Assembly: GCA_964581385.1 (NCBI GenBank)
Contig: CAZOOK010000016.1
Location: forward strand, 1-64,000
Length of the DNA stretch: 64,000 nucleotides
Direction of reading: 5' to 3'
Origin: CAZOOK01 sp964581385
GTDB lineage: Bacteria > Pseudomonadota > Gammaproteobacteria > Nevskiales > Nevskiaceae
Shown here: positions 1 through 7,566 of the stretch, one piece after another
Position numbering within the stretch: position 1 is the first letter of the stretch
Layout of the letters: each line of letters begins with the position of its first letter
Notes under the pieces: model-generated
The model's input: only the letters and a program-made list of their open reading frames with translations
Databases searched by the model: none
What the model was told of the DNA's origin: nothing
Position numbers and translations under genes: made by a program

Positions 1-199
1 CATAAGGGTCGTGGCCGTTGAGTTTGGCGGACTGGATCAGGCTGGTGATCGCGGCCGCACGCTGGCCGGCAAGCAGGGTACCGGCGAATAACCAATTCTT
101 CCTTCCAGTCGCCCAGGGCCGGATTTGCCTCTCATCGTGATTGTTGTCGATGGGCAATGCCGGATTGTCGAGATACCGAGTCAGCGCCGGCCATCGAGA
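1..199 (-). mobile_element. IS66-family transposase (TnpC), C-terminal fragment
   Basis: Read on the minus strand, this stretch encodes RWPALTRYLDN, then LPIDNN, IRPWATGRKNWLFAG and SLIQSAKLNGHDPY. These are the well-known conserved C-terminal blocks of IS66-type DDE transposases, including the N/E-rich catalytic end. The frame runs off the left edge of the window. Upstream of RWPALTRY (around position 199) the translation stops resembling IS66, so the copy appears cut there and joined to the small regulator gene at 216. It is probably a dead remnant, but the rest of the element lies outside the window. Confidence 0.85.
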
Positions 200-215
200 G
201 CCAAGCCTATGCGGC

Positions 216-440
216 ATGCCCACGCCCCGCAGGCCCGTGCTCCGGCAAACACTTGCCGCCAACGTGCGGAAGGAGCGCGCCCGCAGGAATTGGAGCCAGG
301 AAGAGCTGGCCAGCCGCAGTGGTCTCAGTCAAACGTATATGAGCCAGATGGAATCAGCTCAGCGCGCGGTGTCCGTCGATGTCATCGAAAGGATTGCCAA
401 GGCCTTCAACCTGGACGCCGATCAACTGTTTCGCCGTTGA
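216..440 (+). CDS. Small Xre-family helix-turn-helix regulator
   Basis: The protein is about 74 residues and is almost entirely a Cro/C1-type HTH domain: LRQTLAANVRKERARR, then WSQEELASRSGLSQTYMSQM (the helix-turn-helix) and VIERIAKAFNLDADQLF. It should bind an operator DNA site. I chose the ATG at 216 because the open frame before it is antisense to the IS66 tail; no clear ribosome binding site is visible. Its placement between an IS66 fragment and a repeat cluster suggests it belongs to a mobile or horizontally acquired segment. The repeats just downstream are plausible binding sites, but that is inference. Confidence 0.75.
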   Translation: MPTPRRPVLRQTLAANVRKERARRNWSQEELASRSGLSQTYMSQMESAQRAVSVDVIERIAKAFNLDADQLFRR

Positions 441-492
441 GGGCTCTATTAAGCTGAAAGTTGCTTGACCGGAGCATCCGGTGAAAGCACGG

Positions 493-1002
493 CGGAAAGT
501 TATTTTCCAAATTTCGGCAAGAAACTTTCCGTCTAAGGAAGAAGGACGTTAAAAACCAAGCGGAAAGTTGGTTGCAAAAACCCGCTTAGGATAAATGTTC
601 CGCGAAAAATCCCGCTTAGGCTGGAAGATACGTGCATAACGAGGCGGGGTGCACGAAACTTTTAGCTTAGTAGAGAAACTTTCCGCTCCCGACAATTACG
701 GGATACAGAAGAGTCGAGGGCGCAATATTGACCGAATCTTCGGTATCGACGTGAATGATGCGTTGTTGGTCGAACAACTCTCTGGGCAATTATGGACCGC
801 ACAGTCCAACCAACTGGTTGAGGAGGCGATGAGGATTCGCCAAAGCTGACAACAGGTCAATCGACATAATTAGCGCTAACTTCCCGGCGTAAATAGATTT
901 TCTAAAAACGTTTGGGGCGTTAATCATGTCATTTGTTTTCGATGACATGATATCCGCGTTTTCGACATGATTGAGCAGGTGCTGACATAAAGAAACTTTC
1001 CG
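493..1002. repeat. Five copies of the 9-mer CGGAAAGTT in both orientations
   Basis: Copies lie at 493-501 and 561-569 (plus orientation) and at 523-531, 677-685 and 994-1002 (minus orientation). The three minus copies extend to CGGAAAGTTTCT, and the last two share a longer repeat. The pair 493/523 could fold into a hairpin. Five hits of a 9-mer in about 500 bases is far above chance. This pattern fits regulator binding sites or iterons; function is inferred only. Confidence 0.6.
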
Positions 1003-1011
1003 CTCCCGACA
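675..1011. repeat. 20-base direct repeat pair
   Basis: The sequence GAAACTTTCCGCTCCCGACA occurs exactly at 675-694 and at 992-1011, 317 bases apart. Each copy contains one CGGAAAGTT motif in inverted orientation. It may mark the ends of a small inserted segment or a duplicated binding site. Confidence 0.7.
923..951. promoter_or_regulatory. Palindrome ATCATGTCAT-N9-ATGACATGAT
   Basis: The two 10-base arms (923-932 and 942-951) are perfect inverted repeats, separated by nine bases. A further half-site, GACATGAT, follows at about 964-971. It could be an operator or a cruciform. No gene start lies immediately next to it. Confidence 0.45.
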
Positions 1012-1417
1012 TTCGTCGCACCCATTCTACTTTACATAATATACATTATACGACATTAAGGAGGCGACAAACGGTAAACGCAGACGTAGACGGAAAGCCA
1101 AAATCAAGCGGTTTCGCGCAAGGCCGAAATCGACGTTGCGTTGGTTAACGGCGGGGGCACCAACAGTGCAGCAGTCAGTCTTTTACGCTCTAACCAAGAT
1201 GGTACTCCAGGAACACTTTCTGGAATTTTTATGCTGTGCAGGCCATGCTATTTAATGGCGATGCGCTAGCATACTCAAGTTATAACGCACCAGCTTATAA
1301 AGTCGTTGGAAAAGTCGTCTCCCGCGCGCGCCGCTCCCATCAATGCCGCTAGGCTGCATCGACGATTCGGGTCAATTACAGAGACGCAAACGCCGGAAAG
1401 ATCGACTTATACACGCA

Positions 1418-1696
1418 CTACGCGCTATTCCTGACGGGCGCTCCGTGCGTGGATAAGTCTACGTGCCTCGCCCTGCGGGCGTGGCACCCCAAACAGCGGA
1501 CCCAGGACACGGGCCAAGGCGCGGATAAAGACCGCGAGCAATTCATGCTTGGGCCGGGGTGCGGGAAGATAGCGGCCCACCAGATGCCACCGGCATTGAC
1601 TAGCCATATGCCGGAGTCCAGAAAAGTGGCTGCGCCGGAGGGAGCCACAACGAACCAGGGATCGTCAAGGTAACCCTCTCCCCGTCCTTCATACAT
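1418..1696 (-). CDS. Hypothetical small protein, uncertain
   Basis: A 92-codon frame starts at an ATG preceded by a good ribosome binding site (AGGAGA, six to seven bases upstream on the minus strand). It opens with MYEGRGEGYLDDPWFVVAP and includes a Trp-rich segment (GIWWAAIFPHPG). I do not recognise it. The second half is Cys/Arg-rich and looks out of frame, while an overlapping frame at 1425-1607 has a more protein-like composition, so a frameshift within an older gene is possible. The RBS and the N-terminal half are the only positive evidence. Confidence 0.3.
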   Translation of the reverse strand: MYEGRGEGYLDDPWFVVAPSGAATFLDSGIWLVNAGGIWWAAIFPHPGPSMNCSRSLSAPWPVSWVRCLGCHARRARHVDLSTHGAPVRNSA

Positions 1697-1767
1697 AGTG
1701 GCATTCTCCTGCTCCGCCTAACCGAAAAACAAACATAGATCTTCGCATGCCTGCAGGTTATCGCGCG

Positions 1768-2411
1768 CTAAGCGCGACCTGGGCCGTGCCGAGCTGCTTC
1801 GATCGCGGCGATGTCGATCTTCGTCATTCCCATCATCGCGTTGAAGGCGCGCTTGGCAGCCGCCTGATCATGACTGGTCGTCGCTTCTAGTAGCACCCGC
1901 GGGGTGATTTGCCAGGACAAACCCCATCTGTCCTTGCACCACCCGCACTGGCTTTCAGCTCCTCCGTTATCCACGATCGCATTCCAGTAANNNNNNNNNN
2001 NNNNNNNNNNNNNNNNNNNNNNNNNNNNNNNNNNNNNNNNNNNNNNNNNNNNNNNNNNNNNNNNNNNNNNNNNNNNNNNNNNNNNNNNNNGCACCACCCG
2101 CACTGGCTTTCAGCTCCTCCGTTATCCACGATCGCATTCCAGTAACGATCGGTCTCGGTCTGATCCTCGGTGACAATCTGAAACGAGAAAGCCTCGCTGT
2201 GTTTAAAGGCCGGGCCACCATTGAGGCCGAGACAAGGTACTCCGAGCACCGTAAACTCGACGGTAAGCACCTGTCCCTGCTTGCCATCCGGGTAATTATC
2301 AGGAGCGCGGTGGACCGCTGTGACGCCGCTGTTTGGAAAGGTCTTCGCATAGAAGCTGGCGGCTTCTTCTGCTGTGCCGTCGTACCAAAGGCAAATTACA
2401 TTCTTGGCCAT
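1768..2411 (-). CDS. VOC-family protein (PhnB/3-demethylubiquinone-methyltransferase-like), split by an artificial gap
   Basis: Removing the N block and one copy of the flanking 55-base repeat gives a continuous protein of about 162 residues. It begins MAKNVICLWYDGTAEEAASF, has FYAKTFPNSGV, VLGVPCLGLNGGP and FSFQIVTEDQTETDRYWNAI, and ends in AFNAMMGMTKIDIAAIEAA. This is the typical VOC fold of the PhnB/YjdN type, with a C-terminal MMxMxKIDI segment. Members are often annotated as 3-demethylubiquinone-9 3-methyltransferase-like, but an enzymatic activity is not established for most. The ATG at 2411 follows GAGGACAG on the minus strand. The apparent frameshift is due to the gap (155 extra bases), not to mutation. 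Confidence 0.85.
1991..2090. other. Assembly gap (100 N) with duplicated flanks
   Basis: Exactly 100 N are flanked by the identical 55-base sequence at 1936-1990 and 2091-2145. The two contig ends therefore overlap and the gap is an artefact of scaffolding. Collapsing the overlap restores the reading frame of the VOC gene. Confidence 0.95.
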
Positions 2412-2590
2412 TATCTGTCCTCGTACGCGCAAAGCGGTGTGATAAACAAATCGCAACACCCAGGCGTGCTCGTTCGCACACCTGTCGCTGGCGCGTCGTG
2501 GTCTGCGGCAGTGTTTCTACATGCTACAGTACGAACGCCCACTGAGGCCTAATCGTACCTTTGATGCAGATTGACGCGGTTTCGAAATGT

Positions 2591-2612
2591 GCCCCGCATT
2601 CGCCCCGCATTC
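2591..2612. repeat. Tandem 11-base duplication
   Basis: GCCCCGCATTC is present twice head-to-tail (2591-2601 and 2602-2612), in the stretch between the VOC gene and the EthD gene. It is probably a simple slippage duplication; no function is evident. Confidence 0.7.
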
Positions 2613-2709
2613 GAGAAGTTGCCGGTTCGCGCCACCGTCACTAGTTGCCGCAATTTTCCAATCGATAAATCCATAATCAAAACACATGGGTTCAATAGAA
2701 AGAGGAGCC

Positions 2710-3123
2710 ATGTTCAAACAGATCTGCTTCTTCCGGAAACGCCCGGACATGACCATGGAACAGTTCATGGATTACTACGAAAACCAGCACTCTCAGCTGT
2801 CCCGGCGAATGGGCCGCGCACCTTCGATTCCCAATGCAGTGCGCTACGTACGACGCTACCTGAAGCCCGAGAAAAATCCGGTGACCGGTGAGGTTCACGA
2901 TGCTGGCTTCGACTGCGTCATGGAAATCTGGTGGAACAGCCGAGAAGACTTCGAAAATTCGCAGCGGATCATCGGCTCGCCAGATCGACTGGCGATGATC
3001 AAGGAAGATGAGTCCCGGCTGTTCGCCAGCCACGCCAATCCGGTCTACTCGGTGATCGAATACGACTCGCCGATGGGCCCGAACGGCGAGATGACGCACG
3101 TCGAACTGAAGTACGAGGATTGA
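2710..3123 (+). CDS. EthD domain-containing protein
   Basis: The protein is about 137 residues with the dimeric ferredoxin-like (alpha-beta barrel) pattern of EthD proteins: MFKQICFFRKRPDMTMEQF, DYYENQHSQL, and CVMEIWWNSREDFENSQRI near the middle. EthD-like proteins accompany P450 and ring-cleavage systems, but their biochemical role is not settled. The ATG at 2710 follows AGAGGAG closely, so it is a better start than the ATG at 2686. It is followed after 53 bases by a DDN-family gene on the same strand, probably co-transcribed. Confidence 0.8.
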   Translation: MFKQICFFRKRPDMTMEQFMDYYENQHSQLSRRMGRAPSIPNAVRYVRRYLKPEKNPVTGEVHDAGFDCVMEIWWNSREDFENSQRIIGSPDRLAMIKEDESRLFASHANPVYSVIEYDSPMGPNGEMTHVELKYED

Positions 3124-3176
3124 TCCCGCAATCCGCCAACCATGCAACAGGAAAATCTTGAACCAAGGTCAGAACT

Positions 3177-3692
3177 ATGAGTGACGAATCTTCCGCAGCC
3201 ATCAGCGCCGTGCGCCGCGACTGGGCAACGGAACATCGGCAGACGTATTTGCGATCCGGGGGTGTCGAGGGCCACATTATGGACCTCACCGCCGTCGGCG
3301 GCCGTCCATTTGCAACGCACTGCCTGGTCAAGTACCGGGGGCGCAAGAGCGGCAAGATTTTCATCACGCCGCTGTGCTATGCCGATATCGGGGGCGAAGT
3401 GGTGATCTGCGGATCGAAGGGCGGCGCCGACCAACATCCCGAGTGGTATCTCAACATCGTCGACCGTGCGGAAATCGAGTTCCAGATCGCCACGCAGGCA
3501 TTTCGCGGCAGCTGGCGCGAACCCGTAGACGACGAGCGGAAAAAGGTTTGGAATTTCTTCATCGACTGCCATCCGTTTTATGCGACTTACCAGGCATCGA
3601 CTGTGCGCGTGCTGCCGCTGGTCATGCTGCAGGCGATCGAGCCTATTGCGGTGTTCAGGGAATCGGACGCTACCGGCATACGACAAATCTGA
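3177..3692 (+). CDS. DDN/nitroreductase-family deazaflavin-type protein
   Basis: The 171-residue protein carries the hallmarks of the split beta-barrel DUF385 family: GRPFATHCLVKYRGRKSGK (the KxRGRKSG block), TPLCYADIGGEVVICGSKGG and QHPEWYLNI. Actinobacterial relatives such as Ddn use cofactor F420, whereas proteobacterial members are poorly characterised and may bind other flavins. It sits directly after the EthD gene and before a decayed dioxygenase gene, so it is part of a small forward unit. No cofactor biosynthesis gene is nearby. Family assignment is firm; the cofactor and substrate are not. Confidence 0.8.
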   Translation: MSDESSAAISAVRRDWATEHRQTYLRSGGVEGHIMDLTAVGGRPFATHCLVKYRGRKSGKIFITPLCYADIGGEVVICGSKGGADQHPEWYLNIVDRAEIEFQIATQAFRGSWREPVDDERKKVWNFFIDCHPFYATYQASTVRVLPLVMLQAIEPIAVFRESDATGIRQI

Positions 3693-3728
3693 ACCAACAC
3701 CCTTTCTCAGTGGCAAATATGCGCGTGA

Positions 3729-4085
3729 GATTCAGCACTGCTGGTCGAACGCAGCGCGCTGGCTTTTGCCGCCCTGCACCTGAGCGACGACGAGCAGTTG
3801 CAGTTTGCTCGCACCATCGGTGAAGTCCAATTGCTCCGCCGACTACACACGCGGCGCCTTTTTCTGGCATATCGATGGCGCCAACGATCCCGCGCCCGCC
3901 AAGGCCACCATGCTGTCGGTCAGGACGCTGCCCGCAGCGCACGAGGGCGGCGATACTCTGGTGGCAAATACCTACGCCGCCTACCGCCGCGCCCTGCCCG
4001 ACGAGGAAAAAATGGCACTGCAGCGGATCAGCGATGGCGCAGTCACCCTTCCCAGACCCATCCGCTGGTCTGGCACCACCGTCAT
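3729..4085 (+). pseudogene. Relic of a TauD/TfdA-type 2-oxoglutarate dioxygenase
   Basis: Three family blocks survive in different frames. LLVERSALAFAALHLSDDEQ and FARTIGEV lie at about 3738-3827. DYTRGAFFWHIDGAND (with the HxD iron ligands) and ANTYAAYRRALPDEEK lie downstream in the +1 frame. SQTHPLVWHHR lies at about 4047-4080 in the first frame again. The stretches expected between them are missing, so the gene has suffered at least two frame-changing internal deletions and has lost both ends. The intact homologue at 53282-54124 has matching blocks (GTFFWHMDGTYD, FANTYAAYEDLPDDEK, RSHPLVWRHR). The relic abuts the end of the reverse LLM gene. Confidence 0.85.
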
Positions 4086-5008
4086 GACCACTTTGCTCGG
4101 GCACGAGCGCGAGCAATCACCTCTTCGCCGAACCACTGGACACTCTCTAGCCAAGCGGCGCGGCTGGGGTGGAGCAGGTCGACCATGGCCCAGCTGACGC
4201 CGACGGCGGCAAGCTCACCTAGGACCTCGAGGAACCGATCGGCTTCTTCTCGGGTGTTCGCTTTAGGACGCCGGTTTGGGTCGATGGCGACATCGAAGGG
4301 CTCCGTCTTCCCGAGCTTGGCGCGGAGTTCGTGCAGGACTTTGATCTTCTCGCCCAGCTGCGCGACGTTCTGGATGCCCGCCACCTGATTGGCTGTGGTC
4401 TGCGTCGGCCGGCTGAAAAACGGCGACCAGCCGTCGCCCCAAAGGGCGGCACGCTCCACCGCTTTATCGCTGCTACCGCCGATCCAGACGGTGGGCGGGG
4501 GATTCGGCGCCGGGCGCGGCTCATTGCCAACGGCATTGAAGTTGCTGCCCTGCTTGATTACCACGCCGCCGCCCCAAGCTAGGCGAAGGACCTCGAGGGC
4601 CTCGTCCGTCAGAGCGCCGCGCTTGTGGAAGTTGATGCCCAGGGCGTCGAACTCGCCCTTCTGGTAGCCCGCGCCGACTCCTAGGATCAGTCGCCCGCCG
4701 GAGAGCACCTGCAAGGTAGTGGCGGCTTTCGCGGTCACGAACGGGTTGCGGTAGGGCAGCACGACGACGCTGGTGTGCAGCCGCAGGGTGGTGCTCGCCA
4801 TCGCTACGAAGGCGAGCGCTGTGAACGGATCGAGCGCGTCGTGACCGTTAGCGTGCAACCACTGGGCGTCGGGCGCCGGATGGTCGGTGACACAGCAAGC
4901 GTCGACCTTCGCTTTCTCCAAGGCCTGGGTCATTTGGGCGATCGCTTCGATCGATTGGAACTGGCCCGTCGTGGTATCGCCGAGCGGAATGTGTAAGGAG
5001 AATTTCAT
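4082..5008 (-). CDS. LLM-class flavin-dependent oxidoreductase (TIGR03619-like)
   Basis: The protein is about 308 residues with a luciferase-like TIM barrel: KFSLHIPLGD at the start, CCVTDHPAP, TLRLHTSVVVLPYRNPF, VLSGGRLILGVGAGYQKGEF, and PPTVWIGGSSDKAVERAALWGDGW. These are the hallmarks of LLM oxidoreductases that use FMNH2 or F420. I chose the ATG at 5008 because family members begin MKFS; the earlier ATG at 5044 adds only a short extension. It is convergent with the decayed TauD gene. The substrate is unknown. The nearby DDN-family protein makes an F420-like system conceivable, but nothing in the window confirms it. Confidence 0.85.
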   Translation of the reverse strand: MKFSLHIPLGDTTTGQFQSIEAIAQMTQALEKAKVDACCVTDHPAPDAQWLHANGHDALDPFTALAFVAMASTTLRLHTSVVVLPYRNPFVTAKAATTLQVLSGGRLILGVGAGYQKGEFDALGINFHKRGALTDEALEVLRLAWGGGVVIKQGSNFNAVGNEPRPAPNPPPTVWIGGSSDKAVERAALWGDGWSPFFSRPTQTTANQVAGIQNVAQLGEKIKVLHELRAKLGKTEPFDVAIDPNRRPKANTREEADRFLEVLGELAAVGVSWAMVDLLHPSRAAWLESVQWFGEEVIARARARAKWS

Positions 5009-5229
5009 CGGAATCCTGGAGCCCAGCCTCGTTATCATTTTCACACGTCGTCGCCACGGCTATATATTTCAGGTTCTCGACATGTCCACATACTAGTCTC
5101 GTCTATGAGCAGCCGACGCCTCAAACGCTAAGCCGGCGGCCCTTCAAGTAGAACAGCAGATATCAATGAGTAATCTACCTATCCAACTGGACCGAATCGC
5201 CGGTCACGTCGGGGCCGAGGGCCAAACTG

Positions 5230-5246
5230 ATTACAGCCACTGTAAT
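5230..5246. terminator. Short stem-loop near the end of the EthD-like gene
   Basis: ATTACAG at 5230-5236 and CTGTAAT at 5240-5246 form a perfect seven-base stem with a CCA loop, just past the stop of the reverse gene at 5252. There is no U-tract, so its role as a terminator is only tentative. Confidence 0.35.
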
Positions 5247-5251
5247 ATCAA

Positions 5252-6016
5252 TCAGCCCTTTCCAGGATAGACCGAAAGATCACCGGCATAGGCAACACCG
5301 CCCGGCCAGAATTCCGTCCCGCTGATCTTGCGAAAATAGTGCACCGTTCGTGCGGTGGAGGCGGCATCCGACCGCGGATTCATCGCGATGCCACTTGCAC
5401 TGCGCCCCATGGCACGATCCTGAAAATCCTTGATCGCGAGGGGGAGATCATCCGTCTGGTGGGCGCAGATGACGAGTTGGTCGCCTGGACAATAACGGCG
5501 CGGCTCGATCTGGTAGGGCGAAAGCTGTCCGCGCTTCATTGCCACATGACCGGGGACGTTGGTCACGTCCGGGCAATGCATTTCGTCATACCAGCGCTGA
5601 TACTCTTCGAAACGCCCCGGCGTGTAATTCGCGAGGAGAAAGAAAAGGCTGGAGAACGGCTCGTCGCGCTGCCAGTTCGCGCTCCCCTTCCAATCGGAGT
5701 AGAGCGCATAAGTGTAAAGCCGCTCCGTATCGTCGCTGGCAATCCAGCCGCGGTCGCGGACTTCAGCGATCAGCGGCCCCAGCGCGGGCACATCGATGGC
5801 GGGATCGGGCAAGTCAAAATCATAGACGCTTAAGAATCGCCACGGTTGGGGAATGCTCACCATGACTTGTTCCTTGGTGACCTCGTAGCGGTCTGCCGCA
5901 AGGAAGCCGCGGAGCCGCGCAAGCGCTTCCCGGTGCGCCCCATCGAACCAGTCGGCGTAATCCGCGGCTTTGTCCGCGGGGACATTATGCAGATGAATGG
6001 TGGTGTAAAGCGCCAT
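5252..6016 (-). CDS. Two-domain EthD-like dimeric alpha-beta barrel protein
   Basis: The 254-residue protein appears to be two ferredoxin-like alpha-beta repeats. The first runs from LYTTIHLHNVPADKAADY to about residue 110. The second starts at SSLFFLLANYTPGRFEEYQR and includes WYDEMHCPDVTNVPGH, the typical EthD block with a D and H near the cleft. It is related in fold to the smaller EthD protein at 2710. Such proteins often accompany degradation operons, but a reaction cannot be assigned. It follows the PHB-depolymerase-like gene on the same strand, with a probable terminator between them. Confidence 0.65.
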   Translation of the reverse strand: MALYTTIHLHNVPADKAADYADWFDGAHREALARLRGFLAADRYEVTKEQVMVSIPQPWRFLSVYDFDLPDPAIDVPALGPLIAEVRDRGWIASDDTERLYTYALYSDWKGSANWQRDEPFSSLFFLLANYTPGRFEEYQRWYDEMHCPDVTNVPGHVAMKRGQLSPYQIEPRRYCPGDQLVICAHQTDDLPLAIKDFQDRAMGRSASGIAMNPRSDAASTARTVHYFRKISGTEFWPGGVAYAGDLSVYPGKG

Positions 6017-6130
6017 GCTTAAACCCCTCTCTCTAATTGCTTTGGCCTTGTCAGTTTTTTCAGGGACAAATAGAAAGGCACGTGGATTAGCCCAGCATGA
6101 GCATCACGTTTCGATATGTTTGGCATCAAA

Positions 6131-6160
6131 CGGACAGGCGCTTTAGGCCGCGCCTGTCCG
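6131..6160 (-). terminator. Hairpin after the esterase gene
   Basis: CGGACAGGCGC (6131-6141) and GCGCCTGTCCG (6150-6160) form an 11-base perfect stem with an eight-base loop. On the minus strand it lies 11 bases past the stop of the esterase gene and is followed by only a short TTT, so it is a stable but U-poor terminator candidate. Confidence 0.6.
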
Positions 6161-6171
6161 CGTGTATCAAT

Positions 6172-7221
6172 CTATCGATGGAACTGGCTGACGAACGGCC
6201 ACACGATATCGCTGTTCACCAGGAAATCGCTGTTACTGGAGCCGAGCAGCGCGATCTTCGCAGCAATCTCACCGCCGCCCGTGCCGCAGCTCGGACTGCC
6301 AAACCAGCAATGACCGCCACCGTCGACTGTGCAGCCGGTGACCACGCCATCTCTCGGACAGCCCGTGTAGCTCACGCACTGCGTATCGCCGCCGCTGTTG
6401 GGAAAGCTCGCCGTCGTTGTCGTCGACTGGCAGCCGTTAAAGTTCGACCACCTTTTCATCGTCGAATTGAAAAGCGCGTAGGGGACGATGTGATCCTTGT
6501 TGCCGTGTGTTTGCAACACGGCGACATGGCTATTTGGCTTGCATCCGCCCACCACGATGCCACCGGAGGCATCGACAATGGCAGAAAAGATATCCGATGC
6601 CTCACACGCAAGGCGCTCTGCCATGAAACCGCCGTTCGAGAACCCTGCCGCGTAGATGCGCTTCGTATCGACGTTCAAGTGTTGCTCGACTTCCTGCAGC
6701 ATTGCACGGATGAACCCAACGTCGTCGAGCCTTCCGCCCAGTGCGCAGCATGCCCCCGCATTCCAGGAAACACGGTGGCCCTCAGCCATCACCAGGATAA
6801 AGCCGTTGTTATCCGACTGCGTAATCAAACCACCCGTATCGCCATTGAGACCGGGGCCGCTCGTTTCGGTACCGTTGGCGCAGAACATAATGGTCGTCGT
6901 GCCCAGGCCGGGAAGGCAGACCAGCAGCGGCGTAGCAACCTTGGGGTTATAGCTTTGCGGCACGTGCACCTTGTACTCGCGCGTGTGTCCGTTCTGGCCG
7001 GATAAGCCGGTCATTCCAATATAGTAAGTTGATGTTGGACCTTCAGAAGGTAAATCGCCGGGACCCCATTGACCCGCGGGTGCTGGAATATCGGTGTGTT
7101 TGCCGTAGCCTAATAACGCGTTCCCCGATGCTGCATCGGTACCGGCCGCCAGCACCGGCAATGCAGCCCCTCCAAGTCCAACACTCAGCGTGAAAGCCAC
7201 GAATAATTTACGTGCAAACAT
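6172..7221 (-). CDS. Exported PHB-depolymerase-family esterase (LpqC-like)
   Basis: The 349-residue protein starts with a clear signal peptide (MFARKLFVAFTLSVGLGG, then AAALPVLAA-type cleavage region). The mature part is an alpha/beta hydrolase of the COG3509/LpqC family. It has an oxyanion region (TPLLVCLPGLG), the nucleophile elbow AAGFSNGGFMAE around residue 188 (GxSxG), a catalytic Asp in GNKDHIVPY and a His in DGGGHCWFG. Several Cys residues suggest disulfides in the periplasm or outside the cell. Relatives hydrolyse polyhydroxybutyrate, feruloyl esters or related esters; the actual substrate is not deducible. Confidence 0.85.
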   Translation of the reverse strand: MFARKLFVAFTLSVGLGGAALPVLAAGTDAASGNALLGYGKHTDIPAPAGQWGPGDLPSEGPTSTYYIGMTGLSGQNGHTREYKVHVPQSYNPKVATPLLVCLPGLGTTTIMFCANGTETSGPGLNGDTGGLITQSDNNGFILVMAEGHRVSWNAGACCALGGRLDDVGFIRAMLQEVEQHLNVDTKRIYAAGFSNGGFMAERLACEASDIFSAIVDASGGIVVGGCKPNSHVAVLQTHGNKDHIVPYALFNSTMKRWSNFNGCQSTTTTASFPNSGGDTQCVSYTGCPRDGVVTGCTVDGGGHCWFGSPSCGTGGGEIAAKIALLGSSNSDFLVNSDIVWPFVSQFHR

Positions 7222-7566
7222 TTTACTCCTCCGCTTTTGATTAGTTATACATTACAAAAGATAACAAATTTCGCGGGAGCCGTGTCCGGACTTCCGCGGT
7301 GGCCACCTATTCTCATTCCGCTTTCCGTATTGGCGTGGCACTGTCCGATGTCACCGTCCGCAATGCCACCGCGGATCGCGTGGAATGGCTTGACGGACGC
7401 CGCTCGACCACCCGAATCAATTGGGCATACAATTGGTCGCCTGCTTGGATAGCTCATTTGGTCGTTAAGCCACGGCCGATTTCCGGCAGCCCTGACGGTC
7501 GTGAACTATTGAAGTGGCAAGAGCCCGCGAACCGCACTCGGGCAGAAAGCAAAGCCGGAGAGGCGC
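7222..7566. other. Intergenic region between divergent genes
   Basis: This 345-base stretch separates the reverse esterase from the forward OYE operon and must contain both promoters. The part next to the esterase is AT-rich. A forward frame at 7299-7763 overlaps the start of the OYE gene in another frame and has no recognisable domain. I see no clear operator or RNA gene. Confidence 0.4.

Larger units (their letters stand above)
441..1417. other. Repeat-rich, apparently non-coding stretch beside the mobile-element scar
   Basis: No gene here is convincing. The stretch is visibly more AT-rich than its surroundings. It carries five copies of the 9-mer CGGAAAGTT (two direct, three inverted), two copies of CCCGCTTAGG 30 bases apart (581-590, 611-620), a 20-base direct repeat (675-694 and 992-1011) and a 10+10 palindrome (923-951). 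A 66-codon GTG-started frame at 649-849 contains one of the repeats and resembles nothing I recognise. Another open frame around 1058-1255 is rich in Arg/Lys but has no standard start codon. It could be an iteron-like array, an element end or an operator region. Confidence 0.6.

Noticed and set aside
1887..2459. Apparent frameshifted or truncated VOC gene
   Set aside because: The break is caused by the N block plus a duplicated 55-base overlap; once collapsed the gene is intact.
2692..3147. Long antisense frame opposite the EthD gene
   Set aside because: It is the shadow of a well-supported gene, with no ribosome site and no recognisable domain.
6097..7005. Forward 302-codon frame opposite the esterase
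   Set aside because: The reverse esterase has a signal peptide and catalytic motifs; the forward frame is a composition artefact.
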